Assembly: GCA_905215765.1 (NCBI GenBank)
Contig: CAJMRP010000008.1
Span: forward strand, 1-28,227
Direction of reading: 5' to 3'
DNA length: 28,227 bases
DNA from: an uncultured bacterium
Lineage (GTDB): Bacteria; Actinomycetota; Coriobacteriia; Coriobacteriales; Coriobacteriaceae
Below are positions 15,454 through 22,649 of the stretch, one piece after another. Position numbers and translations under genes: made by a program. The stretch's first letter is position 1. Each line of letters begins with the position of its first letter. Under the pieces are notes generated by a model, which did no database searches, was not told the origin of the DNA, and saw only the letters and a program-made list of their open reading frames with translations.

Positions 15454-16791
15454 ATGCAGTTCGATCAGGTGACAGTTATCGGTGGCGGTCTGGCGGGTTC
15501 GGAGTGCGCGATCCAGCTGGCAGATCGCGGTTTTGCCGTAAAGCTGTGCGAGATGCGCCCCCAGGTGAGCTCCCCGGCTCACCATACCGATCACCTGGCA
15601 GAGCTCGTCTGCTCGAATTCGTTTAAGTCGACCCGTCCGGATTCCGCGGCTGGTTTGCTGAAGGCCGAGCTTGAGCGCATGGGTTCAGTCCTGCTCGATT
15701 GCGCCCATCGCGCGGCTGTTCCCGCCGGTGGCGCCTTGGCGGTCGACCGCGTCAAGTTTTCCGAGCTTGTCGAGGCCGAGGTTGCCGCTCGTCCCAATAT
15801 CGAGGTCGTGCACGGTGAGGTCACACAGATTCCCGAGGGTCACGTGGTCATTGCCGCGGGCCCGCTGTGTTCACCGGCGCTGAGCGAAGAGGTTATGAAG
15901 CTCGTCGGTGGCGATGCCCTGGCATTCTTTGATGCGGCGGCGCCGATCGTCGATGCCTCCACGCTCGATATGGACGTGCTGTTCTCGCAGTCGCGCTACG
16001 AGGAGCAGGGGAGCGGCGACTATCTCAACGCTCCGCTCAACAAGGAGGAGTACGAGGCCTTTATCGAGGCGCTTACCACGGCCGACCGCGTGGTGCTCAA
16101 AGACTTTGAGGGCGGCGATCTGTTCCAAGCCTGCCAGCCTGCCGAGGAAGTTGCGCGCACCGGCAAGGACGCCATTCGCTTTGGCGCCATGAAGCCCGTC
16201 GGCCTCACCGACCCGCGTACCGGACGTCGCCCCTGGGCGGCGATTCAGCTGCGTGCCGAGAACAAGGAGAAGACCGCCTATAACCTGGTGGGCTTCCAGA
16301 CCAACTTGACCTTTGGCGAGCAGAAGCGCGTCTTCCATATGGTGCCGGGCCTGGAGAACGCTGAGTTCTTCCGCTACGGTGTCATGCACCGCAATACCTT
16401 TGTCGACGCCCCTCACGTGCTCGATAGCACCTTTGCCGTGCCCGGTACCGGCGTGCGCCTGGCCGGTCAGATCACCGGCACCGAGGGGTACATGGAAGCC
16501 GTGGCGACAGGTCTGCTCGCGGCGCTCAACACCTATGCCGAGGCTATCGGTGCCGCGGGCGTCGAGTTGCCGCGTGTGGGCGCCCTGGGTGCGCTCGTGG
16601 GCTATGCGACCGATCCTGCCACCGTGGGCTATCAGCCTATGCATGTCAACTTTGGCCTGGTGCCGCCACTCGAGGATGGTAAGCGCCGCAGCAAACGCGA
16701 CCGCTATCAGGCTTATGCGGATCGCGCCCTCGAGGCCCTTGATGCCTACTTGGCCACGCGCTCCGACTTGTTTGGAGGCGACCGGTCATAG
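15454..16791 (+). CDS. trmFO: tRNA (uracil-54-C5)-methyltransferase, folate/FAD-dependent
   Basis: Makes ribothymidine-54 in the T-loop of tRNA using methylenetetrahydrofolate and FADH2, the Gram-positive alternative to TrmA. ATG 15454 follows AGAAAGGTG by about eight bases; TTG 15448 is rejected because it sits too close. The product is 445 residues. The FAD-binding motif is GGGLAGSE (10-17). Two cysteines expected for catalysis are at Cys53 (ELVCSNSFKS) and Cys227 (LFQACQPAEE), matching positions known from Bacillus TrmFO. Other marks are KPVGLTDPRTGR, QLRAENKEKTAYNLVGFQTNL, and GQITGTEGYMEA. The stop TAG (16789-16791) lies within the apparent start of xerC. Confidence 0.96.
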   Translation: MQFDQVTVIGGGLAGSECAIQLADRGFAVKLCEMRPQVSSPAHHTDHLAELVCSNSFKSTRPDSAAGLLKAELERMGSVLLDCAHRAAVPAGGALAVDRVKFSELVEAEVAARPNIEVVHGEVTQIPEGHVVIAAGPLCSPALSEEVMKLVGGDALAFFDAAAPIVDASTLDMDVLFSQSRYEEQGSGDYLNAPLNKEEYEAFIEALTTADRVVLKDFEGGDLFQACQPAEEVARTGKDAIRFGAMKPVGLTDPRTGRRPWAAIQLRAENKEKTAYNLVGFQTNLTFGEQKRVFHMVPGLENAEFFRYGVMHRNTFVDAPHVLDSTFAVPGTGVRLAGQITGTEGYMEAVATGLLAALNTYAEAIGAAGVELPRVGALGALVGYATDPATVGYQPMHVNFGLVPPLEDGKRRSKRDRYQAYADRALEALDAYLATRSDLFGGDRS

Positions 16792-17708
16792 CCTTTGACC
16801 TGTACGACACCGTCGACTCGTTTATCGCCTATATCGCACGTGTTGAGGGACTTTCTCCCAACACGGTGACGGCCTATGGCTCGAGGCTAGAGCGCTTTGC
16901 TGTCTGGTGCGAGCGCGAGAATATTGATGCTTTCGCTGCCGACGTGCGCACCATTCGTCGCTATCTTGCCGAGCTTTCGCGTGAGCAGGTGGCTCCCCGA
17001 ACGCTTGCGGCGCACCTGTCGGCTATTCGATCTCTCTATCGCTGGATGGCTGCCGAGGGGATTGTCGAGGGCGATGCGGTCTCGGCGATCGCGTCGCCCA
17101 AGCTGCCGCGTGACCTGCCGGGCGTCCTTACGACCCAGCAGGTCGAGGCGCTGCTCAAGACGCCTGATACCTCAACACCCGCGGGACTGCGCGATGCGGC
17201 GATGCTCGAGTTGCTCTATGCCTCGGGTGCCCGCATCTCAGAGCTTGCGGCGCTCAATGTGGAATCCATCTCATGGTCCGAGCGCACGCTGCGCCTGTGG
17301 GGCAAGGGAAGCAAGGAGCGCATCGTTCCTCTGTATCGTCGTGCGCTCGATGTGGCGCGTCTCTATATTGAAGAGGGGAGGCCGGAGTTGCTCGCTCGGG
17401 CAAAGCGCCGCGACCTCGCTACCGGGCCGCATCCGCTGCTTATATCGGCGCGCGGCAATCGCATGAGCGCCGCGATGCTCCGGCGGCGGTTCCATACGCT
17501 GGCGACGCTCGCCGGCATTCCGGCTGACATCGCCCCGCATGCGATGCGCCATACCTTTGCGACCGACTTACTCGAGGGCGGTGCGGACCTGCGCTCGGTT
17601 CAAGAGCTGCTAGGTCATGCGAGCCTGTCCACGACGCAGATCTACACGCATCTCACACCCGATCGGCTTAAGCGGGCTGTGGCTCAAGCCCATCCCCGCG
17701 GCGAATAG
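16788..17708 (+). CDS. xerC: Tyrosine recombinase XerC/XerD type, probable non-standard ATA start
   Basis: Site-specific recombinase that resolves chromosome dimers at dif. Catalytic residues are all visible (numbered from 16788): Arg149 in SGARISEL, Lys173 in GKGSKERIVP, His251 and Arg254 in HAMRHTFAT, His277 in LGHASLSTT and nucleophile Tyr286 in QIYTHL. The N-terminal SAM-like domain, including FIAYIARVEGLSPNTVTAY, begins upstream of the first standard start (GTG 16866, which would give only 280 residues and cut that domain). No ATG, GTG or TTG exists in frame between a stop at 16740 and 16866. ATA 16788 has GGAGG (16774-16778) nine bases before it, overlaps the trmFO stop as ATAG, and gives 306 residues, the family norm. 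Choice between XerC and XerD rests on the trmFO/dprA context only. Confidence 0.88.
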   Translation: MAFDLYDTVDSFIAYIARVEGLSPNTVTAYGSRLERFAVWCERENIDAFAADVRTIRRYLAELSREQVAPRTLAAHLSAIRSLYRWMAAEGIVEGDAVSAIASPKLPRDLPGVLTTQQVEALLKTPDTSTPAGLRDAAMLELLYASGARISELAALNVESISWSERTLRLWGKGSKERIVPLYRRALDVARLYIEEGRPELLARAKRRDLATGPHPLLISARGNRMSAAMLRRRFHTLATLAGIPADIAPHAMRHTFATDLLEGGADLRSVQELLGHASLSTTQIYTHLTPDRLKRAVAQAHPRGE

Positions 17709-17757
17709 TGGCTGGCACGTCCCGCGCCGCACTCAGGTGTGTGGTTTTGATTGCGGG

Positions 17758-17786
17758 TTGGCAGGAAGAGGCATTCCTGCTATCAT
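17758..17786 (+). promoter_or_regulatory. Candidate rpsB promoter with inverted repeat in the spacer
   Basis: TTGGCA (17758-17763), a 17-base spacer and TATCAT (17781-17786) form a good promoter after xerC. A perfect seven-base inverted repeat GCAGGAA-N6-TTCCTGC (17761-17767 and 17774-17780) fills the spacer, which could be an operator or chance. Confidence 0.6.
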
Positions 17787-17791
17787 TCATC

Positions 17792-17927
17792 GGGTTGCTT
17801 CACGGCAACATGTTTTTATCACGCACGCGCGGCTACTTCATACCGTGGTGCCCGGGCTTTGGTAGCACATGTTCGGGTTGGTTTTGGAGGATGACCCCGC
17901 GCGGAGGCAAACCACAGGAGGTTTAAC
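17792..17927 (+). promoter_or_regulatory. Structured 5' leader of rpsB-tsf
   Basis: The predicted leader is about 136 bases. It contains a small hairpin GTTGC-N6-GCAAC (17794-17809), GCTAC/GTAGC arms (17832-17836 and 17862-17866), and AAACC (17909-17913), which can pair either with GGTTT at 17920-17924, enclosing the ribosome site AGGAGG, or with GGTTT at 17880-17884. Such alternatives suit feedback control by S2, as is known for the E. coli rpsB leader; here it is inference. Confidence 0.35.
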
Positions 17928-18656
17928 ATGGCTACCAAGATTAATATCCGCACCCTGCTCGAGGCCGGCTGCCACTTCGGTCACCAGACCCGTCGCTGGA
18001 ACCCCAAGATGAAGCCGTTCATCTTCGGTGAGCGCAACGGCATCTACATCCTCGACCTCAAGCAGACCATCCTCGACGCCGACCAGGCCTACACCTTCGT
18101 CAAGAACGTCGCCAAGGGTGGCAACGTGCTGTTCGTCGGCACCAAGAAGCAGGCTCAGGAGGCCGTCAAGAACGCTGCTGAGCGCGCCAACATGCCTTAC
18201 ATCAACCAGCGTTGGCTCGGCGGTATGCTGACCAACTTCGTCACCATCCGCTCCCGCATCAACCGCATGGAGGAGCTCGAGGCCATGGTCGAGGACGGCC
18301 GCATGGCTGTTCTGCCCAAGAAGGAGCAGGCTGTTCTCGGCAAGGAGCTCACTAAGCTCCAGACCAACCTCGGTGGCGCCCGCGACATGAAGGGTCTGCC
18401 CCAGGCTCTCTTCGTCATCGACACCAAGCGCGAGGAGAACGCCATCAAGGAGGCCCAGCGCCTGAACATCCCCGTCGTCGCCCTGATCGACACCAACTCC
18501 GATCCCGACGAGGTCGAGTACGGCATCCCCTGCAACGATGACGCTATCTCCGCTGTCACCCTTATGTGCGAGCTCATGGCTGACGCCTGCCTCGCTGGCT
18601 CCGGCAAGGAGCAGGTCTCCGAGGCCGAGATGGCCGCTGAGCCCAAGGCCGAGTAA
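17928..18656 (+). CDS. rpsB: 30S ribosomal protein S2
   Basis: Small-subunit protein on the back of the 30S body that interacts with S1-like factors and the Shine-Dalgarno region. The 242-residue length is normal. The N-terminus NIRTLLEAGCHFGHQTRRWNPKMKPFIFGERNGIYI and the segments NQRWLGGMLTNFVTI and VVALIDTNSDPDEVEYGIPCNDDA are diagnostic. ATG 17928 has AGGAGG (17916-17921) six bases upstream. It has its own promoter and a long leader and is followed after 45 bases by tsf, the usual pairing. Codon choice is very uniform, as expected for a highly expressed gene. Confidence 0.98.
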   Translation: MATKINIRTLLEAGCHFGHQTRRWNPKMKPFIFGERNGIYILDLKQTILDADQAYTFVKNVAKGGNVLFVGTKKQAQEAVKNAAERANMPYINQRWLGGMLTNFVTIRSRINRMEELEAMVEDGRMAVLPKKEQAVLGKELTKLQTNLGGARDMKGLPQALFVIDTKREENAIKEAQRLNIPVVALIDTNSDPDEVEYGIPCNDDAISAVTLMCELMADACLAGSGKEQVSEAEMAAEPKAE

Positions 18657-18701
18657 ATCAGTCTTAGTTAATTCTTTTTCATCTCTTTGAAAGGAACCAC
18701 A

Positions 18702-19571
18702 ATGGCCCAGATTACCGCCGCTATGGTCAAGCAGCTCCGCGAGATGACCGACTCCCCGATGATGGAGTGCAAGAAGGCTCTCGTCGAGGCTGACGGCGAC
18801 ATGGACGCCGCTGTCGACGTTCTGCGTAAGAACGGCCTTGCCAAGGCTGCCAAGAAGGCTGGCCGTGAGACCAACGAGGGCGCTGTCGCCGCGTTCGTCT
18901 CCGAGGATGGCAAGACCGGCGCTCTGCTCGAGCTCTCCTGCGAGACTGACTTCGTTGGCTCTAACGCCAAGTTCACCGGCTTTGCTTCCAAGGTCGCTGA
19001 GGTTGTCGCTACCACCGAGCCTGCTGACGTCGACGCTCTGCTCGAGAAGCCGATGGGCGAGGAGACCGTTTCCTCCGAGCTCACCGAGATGATTCACATC
19101 ATGGGCGAGAACATGAAGATCTCCCGCTTCGCTGCCCGCAAGGCTGAGAACGGCGCGCTCGCTTCTTACATCCACATGGGTGGTAAGATCGGCGTCCTCG
19201 TCGAGTTCGCCTTCGAGAAGGCTGAGACCGCTCAGGCTGAATCCTTCAAGACCTTCGCTCACGACGTTGCCCTTCAGGTTGCCGCCGTCGCCCCGATCTG
19301 CGCTACCCGCGATCAGGTTCCGGCCGAGACCGTCGAGCACGAGAAGCAGATCTACATGGCCCAGGCTGCCGAGTCCGGCAAGCCCGAGGCTATCCAGGAG
19401 AAGATGGCTGTCGGCCGTCTGGAGAAGTTCTACAAGCAGTCCGTGCTCACCGAGCAGGAGTTCATCAAGGACAGCTCCCTCACCATCAAGAAGTACGCTG
19501 AGCAGGTCTCCAAGGAGCTCGGCGACACCATTACCGTCGTTGCCTTTGACCGTCTGGTCCGTGGCGAGTAA
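18702..19571 (+). CDS. tsf: Elongation factor Ts
   Basis: Nucleotide-exchange factor that regenerates EF-Tu-GTP. ATG 18702 follows GAAAGGA by about six bases, and homology begins here (AQITAAMVKQLREMTDSPMMECKKAL); the earlier TTG at 18687 overlaps the ribosome-site region and is not used. The 289-residue product has the N-terminal UBA-like domain (1-50) with the TDSPMMECKKAL motif, LLELSCETDFVGSNAKF and MHIMGENMKISRFA-like core segments in two EF-Ts repeats, and a C-terminal QSVLTEQEFIKDSSLTIKKY. A strong terminator begins 23 bases after the stop, closing the rpsB-tsf unit. Confidence 0.98.
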   Translation: MAQITAAMVKQLREMTDSPMMECKKALVEADGDMDAAVDVLRKNGLAKAAKKAGRETNEGAVAAFVSEDGKTGALLELSCETDFVGSNAKFTGFASKVAEVVATTEPADVDALLEKPMGEETVSSELTEMIHIMGENMKISRFAARKAENGALASYIHMGGKIGVLVEFAFEKAETAQAESFKTFAHDVALQVAAVAPICATRDQVPAETVEHEKQIYMAQAAESGKPEAIQEKMAVGRLEKFYKQSVLTEQEFIKDSSLTIKKYAEQVSKELGDTITVVAFDRLVRGE

Positions 19572-19594
19572 ATAAGCTCTTGTAGCTGGTAATG

Positions 19595-19629
19595 AGCAGG
19601 CTGTGGGTTTTACTCACAGCCTGCTTTTT
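19595..19629 (+). terminator. Rho-independent terminator after tsf
   Basis: AGCAGGCTGTGGG (19595-19607) pairs with CTCACAGCCTGCT (19613-19625), one G-U pair, with a five-base loop, and runs into TTTTT. It separates rpsB-tsf from pyrH. Confidence 0.93.
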
Positions 19630-19650
19630 CATGGCTCTTCTTAGAGCCTT

Positions 19651-19659
19651 TGATAGAAT
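19651..19659 (+). promoter_or_regulatory. Candidate extended -10 promoter for pyrH
   Basis: TGATAGAAT reads as an extended -10 element (TGn-TAGAAT) 30 bases before pyrH and after the tsf terminator. No clear -35 is visible, which is tolerated in extended -10 promoters. Confidence 0.4.
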
Positions 19660-19689
19660 GTTGAGAGTTCAATCTAAAGGAGGATCGCT

Positions 19690-20412
19690 TTGTCCGACAT
19701 CCGATATAAACGCGTGCTTCTTAAGCTTTCCGGCGAAGCGCTGATGGGCGACGGCCAATATGGCATCGACCCCAAGGTTACCGACCATCTTGCTAAGCAG
19801 GTCAAGGAGCTGCTCGCCGTTGGCCATGAGGTCGGCGTCGTTGTCGGCGGCGGCAATATTTTCCGCGGCATGGCAGGCGCTGCCGGTGGCATGGAGCGTG
19901 CTCAGGCCGACTACATGGGCATGCTGGCAACCGTTATGAACGCGCTTGCCCTGCAGGATGCCTTCGAGCATAACGATGTTCCCTGCCGCGTGATGAGCGC
20001 TATCCAGATGAACGAGATCTGCGAGCCCTATATTCGCCGTCGCGCCATCAACCACCTTTCCAAGGGCAACGTCGTTATTTTTGCCGCCGGTTCGGGCAAT
20101 CCGTACTTTACGACCGACACCGCCGCGGCTCTTCGTGCGTGCGAGATCGGCGCCGAGATTCTGATTAAAGCCACCAAGGTTGACGGCATCTACGATAAGG
20201 ATCCCGTCAAGTGCGCCGACGCCGTCCGTTTTGACAAGATTACCTATCACGAGGTTCTCGTCCGCGGTCTGCAGGTTATGGATTCCACGGCTACGGCACT
20301 GTGCCAGGACAACCGTATGCCGATTTTGGTCCTCAACATCGATGGCGAGGACACCGTCAAGCGCGCGCTTTCGGGTGAGCCCGTCGGCACGCTCGTCTAT
20401 CAGGAGGATTAA
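19690..20412 (+). CDS. pyrH: UMP kinase
   Basis: Phosphorylates UMP to UDP with ATP in pyrimidine nucleotide synthesis; the bacterial enzyme is a hexamer of the amino-acid-kinase fold. The start is TTG 19690, with AAAGGAGG (19677-19684 region) well placed and homology from the second residue (SDIRYKRVLLKLSGEALMG). The 240-residue product is full length. Key segments are KLSGEALMGDGQYGID, VVVGGGNIFRG, the UMP-binding region MNALALQDAFEHNDV, and VDGIYDKDPVKCADAVRFDKITY. It begins the long operon through proS; frr follows after two bases. Confidence 0.97.
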   Translation: MSDIRYKRVLLKLSGEALMGDGQYGIDPKVTDHLAKQVKELLAVGHEVGVVVGGGNIFRGMAGAAGGMERAQADYMGMLATVMNALALQDAFEHNDVPCRVMSAIQMNEICEPYIRRRAINHLSKGNVVIFAAGSGNPYFTTDTAAALRACEIGAEILIKATKVDGIYDKDPVKCADAVRFDKITYHEVLVRGLQVMDSTATALCQDNRMPILVLNIDGEDTVKRALSGEPVGTLVYQED

Positions 20413-20414
20413 GC

Positions 20415-20951
20415 ATGGCAGAGAACATCACCGCCCATATGGACAAGTCGCTCGAGTCCCTCAAGCATAACTTCTCCAAGGTCCGTACCGGCCGCGCCAA
20501 TGCCAACATTCTGTCCGACATCACCGTCGATTATTACGGTGTTCCCACGCCGGTCACGCAGGTTGCCGCCGTCAAGACCCCCGAGGCCCACATGCTGCTC
20601 ATCGAGCCGTGGGACAAGGCGCTCATCAACGCTATCGTCAAGGCCATCGGCGCTTCCGATCTGGGTATTACCCCCAACTCCGATGGCACCGTCGTTCGTC
20701 TGCCGTTCCCGGCTCCCACCGAGGAGCGCCGTCGCGAGCTCGTCAAGGAGTGCCGCGAGTACGCCGAGCAGGCCAAGGTGTCTATCCGTAACATCCGTCG
20801 CGACTTCAACAACAAGCTCGAGCGCGATGAGGAGCTCACCGAGGACGATGTCCGTCGCGAGCAGGCTAAGGTCCAGAAGCACACCGATGAGTATGTCGCC
20901 AAGGTCGAGGAGCTTCTGAAGGAAAAAGAAGCCGAGGTCATGGAGATCTAA
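20415..20951 (+). CDS. frr: Ribosome recycling factor
   Basis: Together with EF-G splits post-termination ribosomes. The 178-residue product is slightly shorter than the usual 185 because its N-terminus is compact. The three-helix-bundle marks are clear: KVRTGRANANILSDITVDYYG, ITPNSDGTVVRLPFPAPTEERRRELVK, and IRNIRRDFNNKLERDEELTEDDVRREQAKVQKHTDEYV. ATG 20415 lies two bases after the pyrH stop, with CAGGAGG overlapping the end of pyrH. uppS starts two bases after its stop. Typical neighbour set; no anomalies. Confidence 0.97.
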   Translation: MAENITAHMDKSLESLKHNFSKVRTGRANANILSDITVDYYGVPTPVTQVAAVKTPEAHMLLIEPWDKALINAIVKAIGASDLGITPNSDGTVVRLPFPAPTEERRRELVKECREYAEQAKVSIRNIRRDFNNKLERDEELTEDDVRREQAKVQKHTDEYVAKVEELLKEKEAEVMEI

Positions 20952-20952
20952 G

Positions 20953-21747
20953 GTGCAATACGACGAGCATAAACTGGTCGAGTACTTTGCCGACGCCCCT
21001 GCGGGCGTCGGTTTTTCCGACCTTGACCTCAATAACATTCCGCACCATATCTCGTGCATCATGGACGGCAACGGTCGTTGGGCCACGTCGCGCGGTCTTG
21101 CACGCACCGAGGGCCACAAGGCGGGTATCGTCTCGCTGCGCGAGATCATTACCGCCTGCGTGCGCCTGGGCGTCGACGTGCTTTCGGCCTATGCGTTTTC
21201 TACCGAAAACTGGAACCGCCCGCAGCATGAGGTCAACGTCTTGATGCACCTGTTTGCCAAGACGTTCATCGACGAGTTGCCGCTTCTGAAGCGCGAAAAC
21301 GTGCGCGTTGTCTTTTTGGGTGATATTTCCGCGCTGCCCAAGAAGACCCGCGACGTTTTTGAACGCGGTCTTGCCGAGTGCGCCGATCACACCGGTATGA
21401 CGCTGGCGCTTGCTGTCAACTACGGCGCGCGTGCCGAGATTACCCGCGCTGTCCGTCAGATCGCGCTCGACGTTGCCGCCGGTAAGATTGATCCTGCCGC
21501 AATTGATGACGACATGGTGGCTTCTCACCTTTATACCGCCGGTCTTCCCGATCCTGAGCTTGTGATTCGCACCTCTGGTGAGCTGCGCCTTTCGAACTAT
21601 CTGCTGTGGCAGGTGGCTTATTCCGAGTTCTACGTCACCGATACCTATTGGCCCGACTTTGATCGTTGGGGCCTTGTCGACGCCATTTTGGCCTATCAGG
21701 GCCGTGACCGTAGGTTTGGTGGTCTGAGCAAGACCGAGGAGGCTTAA
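20953..21747 (+). CDS. uppS: Undecaprenyl diphosphate synthase
   Basis: Cis-prenyltransferase that adds isopentenyl units to farnesyl diphosphate to give the C55 carrier for peptidoglycan and wall polymers. The start is GTG 20953, one base after the frr stop. The product is 264 residues. Family motifs are in order: IMDGNGRWA with catalytic Asp38, GHKAG, AYAFSTENWNRP, and near the C-terminus IRTSGELRLSNYLLWQVAYSEFYVTDTYWPDF. The N-terminal 28 residues form a short extension common in the family. It connects dxr and ispG, which lie downstream and make isoprenoid precursors, to envelope synthesis. Confidence 0.96.
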   Translation: MQYDEHKLVEYFADAPAGVGFSDLDLNNIPHHISCIMDGNGRWATSRGLARTEGHKAGIVSLREIITACVRLGVDVLSAYAFSTENWNRPQHEVNVLMHLFAKTFIDELPLLKRENVRVVFLGDISALPKKTRDVFERGLAECADHTGMTLALAVNYGARAEITRAVRQIALDVAAGKIDPAAIDDDMVASHLYTAGLPDPELVIRTSGELRLSNYLLWQVAYSEFYVTDTYWPDFDRWGLVDAILAYQGRDRRFGGLSKTEEA

Positions 21748-21749
21748 TC

Positions 21750-22649
21750 GTGTCCGATCGTCCCAAGGCAATTGCTCCCAAGACATCTGAGCGCAAGGCT
21801 GTCGCTGCGGGAGCGCCCGCAGCGAAGAATGGCACCGGTTCGTGGCTTGCCGGCTTTATCACCCGTGCCGCCGCCGGTATCGTCTATGCCGTTGTCTTTA
21901 TCCTGTGCCTGGTTTTGGGTATTGTGCCCACGGCCATCTTTGTTTCTGTCATGAGCGGCCTGTGCTGCTATGAGTTTTTCCGTATGACGAGGCTCGATGG
22001 CAAGATGGCTAACGAGCGCATGGGTATCGCTGCCGCCGTACTCTTTCCGCTGTCGGCGTTGGGCGATTCGATGTTGCTGAATGCCCTGCTTTTTGCCCTG
22101 ATGCTCGCTGTGGGCATTTGGTATGTCTGGTCGCCGCGTACCCGCATCTCTGATGTGGCCGTGACGCTCATGGGTCCCATCTACACTGGCTTTATGCTGT
22201 CGGCTATCGTGCTGCTGCGCGATGCCATGCCCGGTTTTGCCGGCGCCCTGCTTTCGGTGGGCGTTTGCGCGTCCCTTTGGGTCTCCGATTCGTTTGCCTA
22301 CATCGTGGGCAGCCGTATCGGTAAGCACAAGATGGTTCCCAAGATCTCTCCCAAAAAGAGCTGGGAGGGGTTTGTCGGCGGCATCCTGGGCTCGGTTTTG
22401 ATTTGGCTCATCCTGTGGGCGACGCACTTCTACAAGCTCAGCCTGCCCTATGCGCTGCTGTGCGGCGTGGTCGTGTCCGTCCTGGGCGTTATCGGTGACC
22501 TTATCGAGTCGCGCATCAAGCGTGGCGTGGGCCTCAAGGATTCCGGCAACCTTATCCCGGGCCATGGCGGCATGCTCGACCGTAGCGACTCGCTTATCTT
22601 TGGCTGCATTACCGCTCAGCTGCTTTTGATGATCGGAGGCGTGCTGTAA
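21750..22649 (+). CDS. cdsA: Phosphatidate cytidylyltransferase
   Basis: Integral membrane enzyme making CDP-diacylglycerol from phosphatidate and CTP, the branch-point of phospholipid synthesis. Start GTG 21750 is two bases after uppS. The 299-residue product has a hydrophilic N-terminal stretch of about 30 residues and then about eight hydrophobic segments. The CdsA signature is intact near the C-terminus: SRIKRGVGLKDSGNLIPGHG followed by GMLDRSDS, with SWEGFVGG upstream. The last base of its TAA stop is the first base of the dxr ATG, suggesting coupling. No anomalies. Confidence 0.96.
   Translation: MSDRPKAIAPKTSERKAVAAGAPAAKNGTGSWLAGFITRAAAGIVYAVVFILCLVLGIVPTAIFVSVMSGLCCYEFFRMTRLDGKMANERMGIAAAVLFPLSALGDSMLLNALLFALMLAVGIWYVWSPRTRISDVAVTLMGPIYTGFMLSAIVLLRDAMPGFAGALLSVGVCASLWVSDSFAYIVGSRIGKHKMVPKISPKKSWEGFVGGILGSVLIWLILWATHFYKLSLPYALLCGVVVSVLGVIGDLIESRIKRGVGLKDSGNLIPGHGGMLDRSDSLIFGCITAQLLLMIGGVL

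Noticed and set aside
17838..19340. A 500-codon minus-strand frame opposite rpsB and tsf
   Set aside because: Spans two unmistakable + strand genes and their gap; the product is Leu/Gly/Asp-rich without family features. Artefact of biased codon use.
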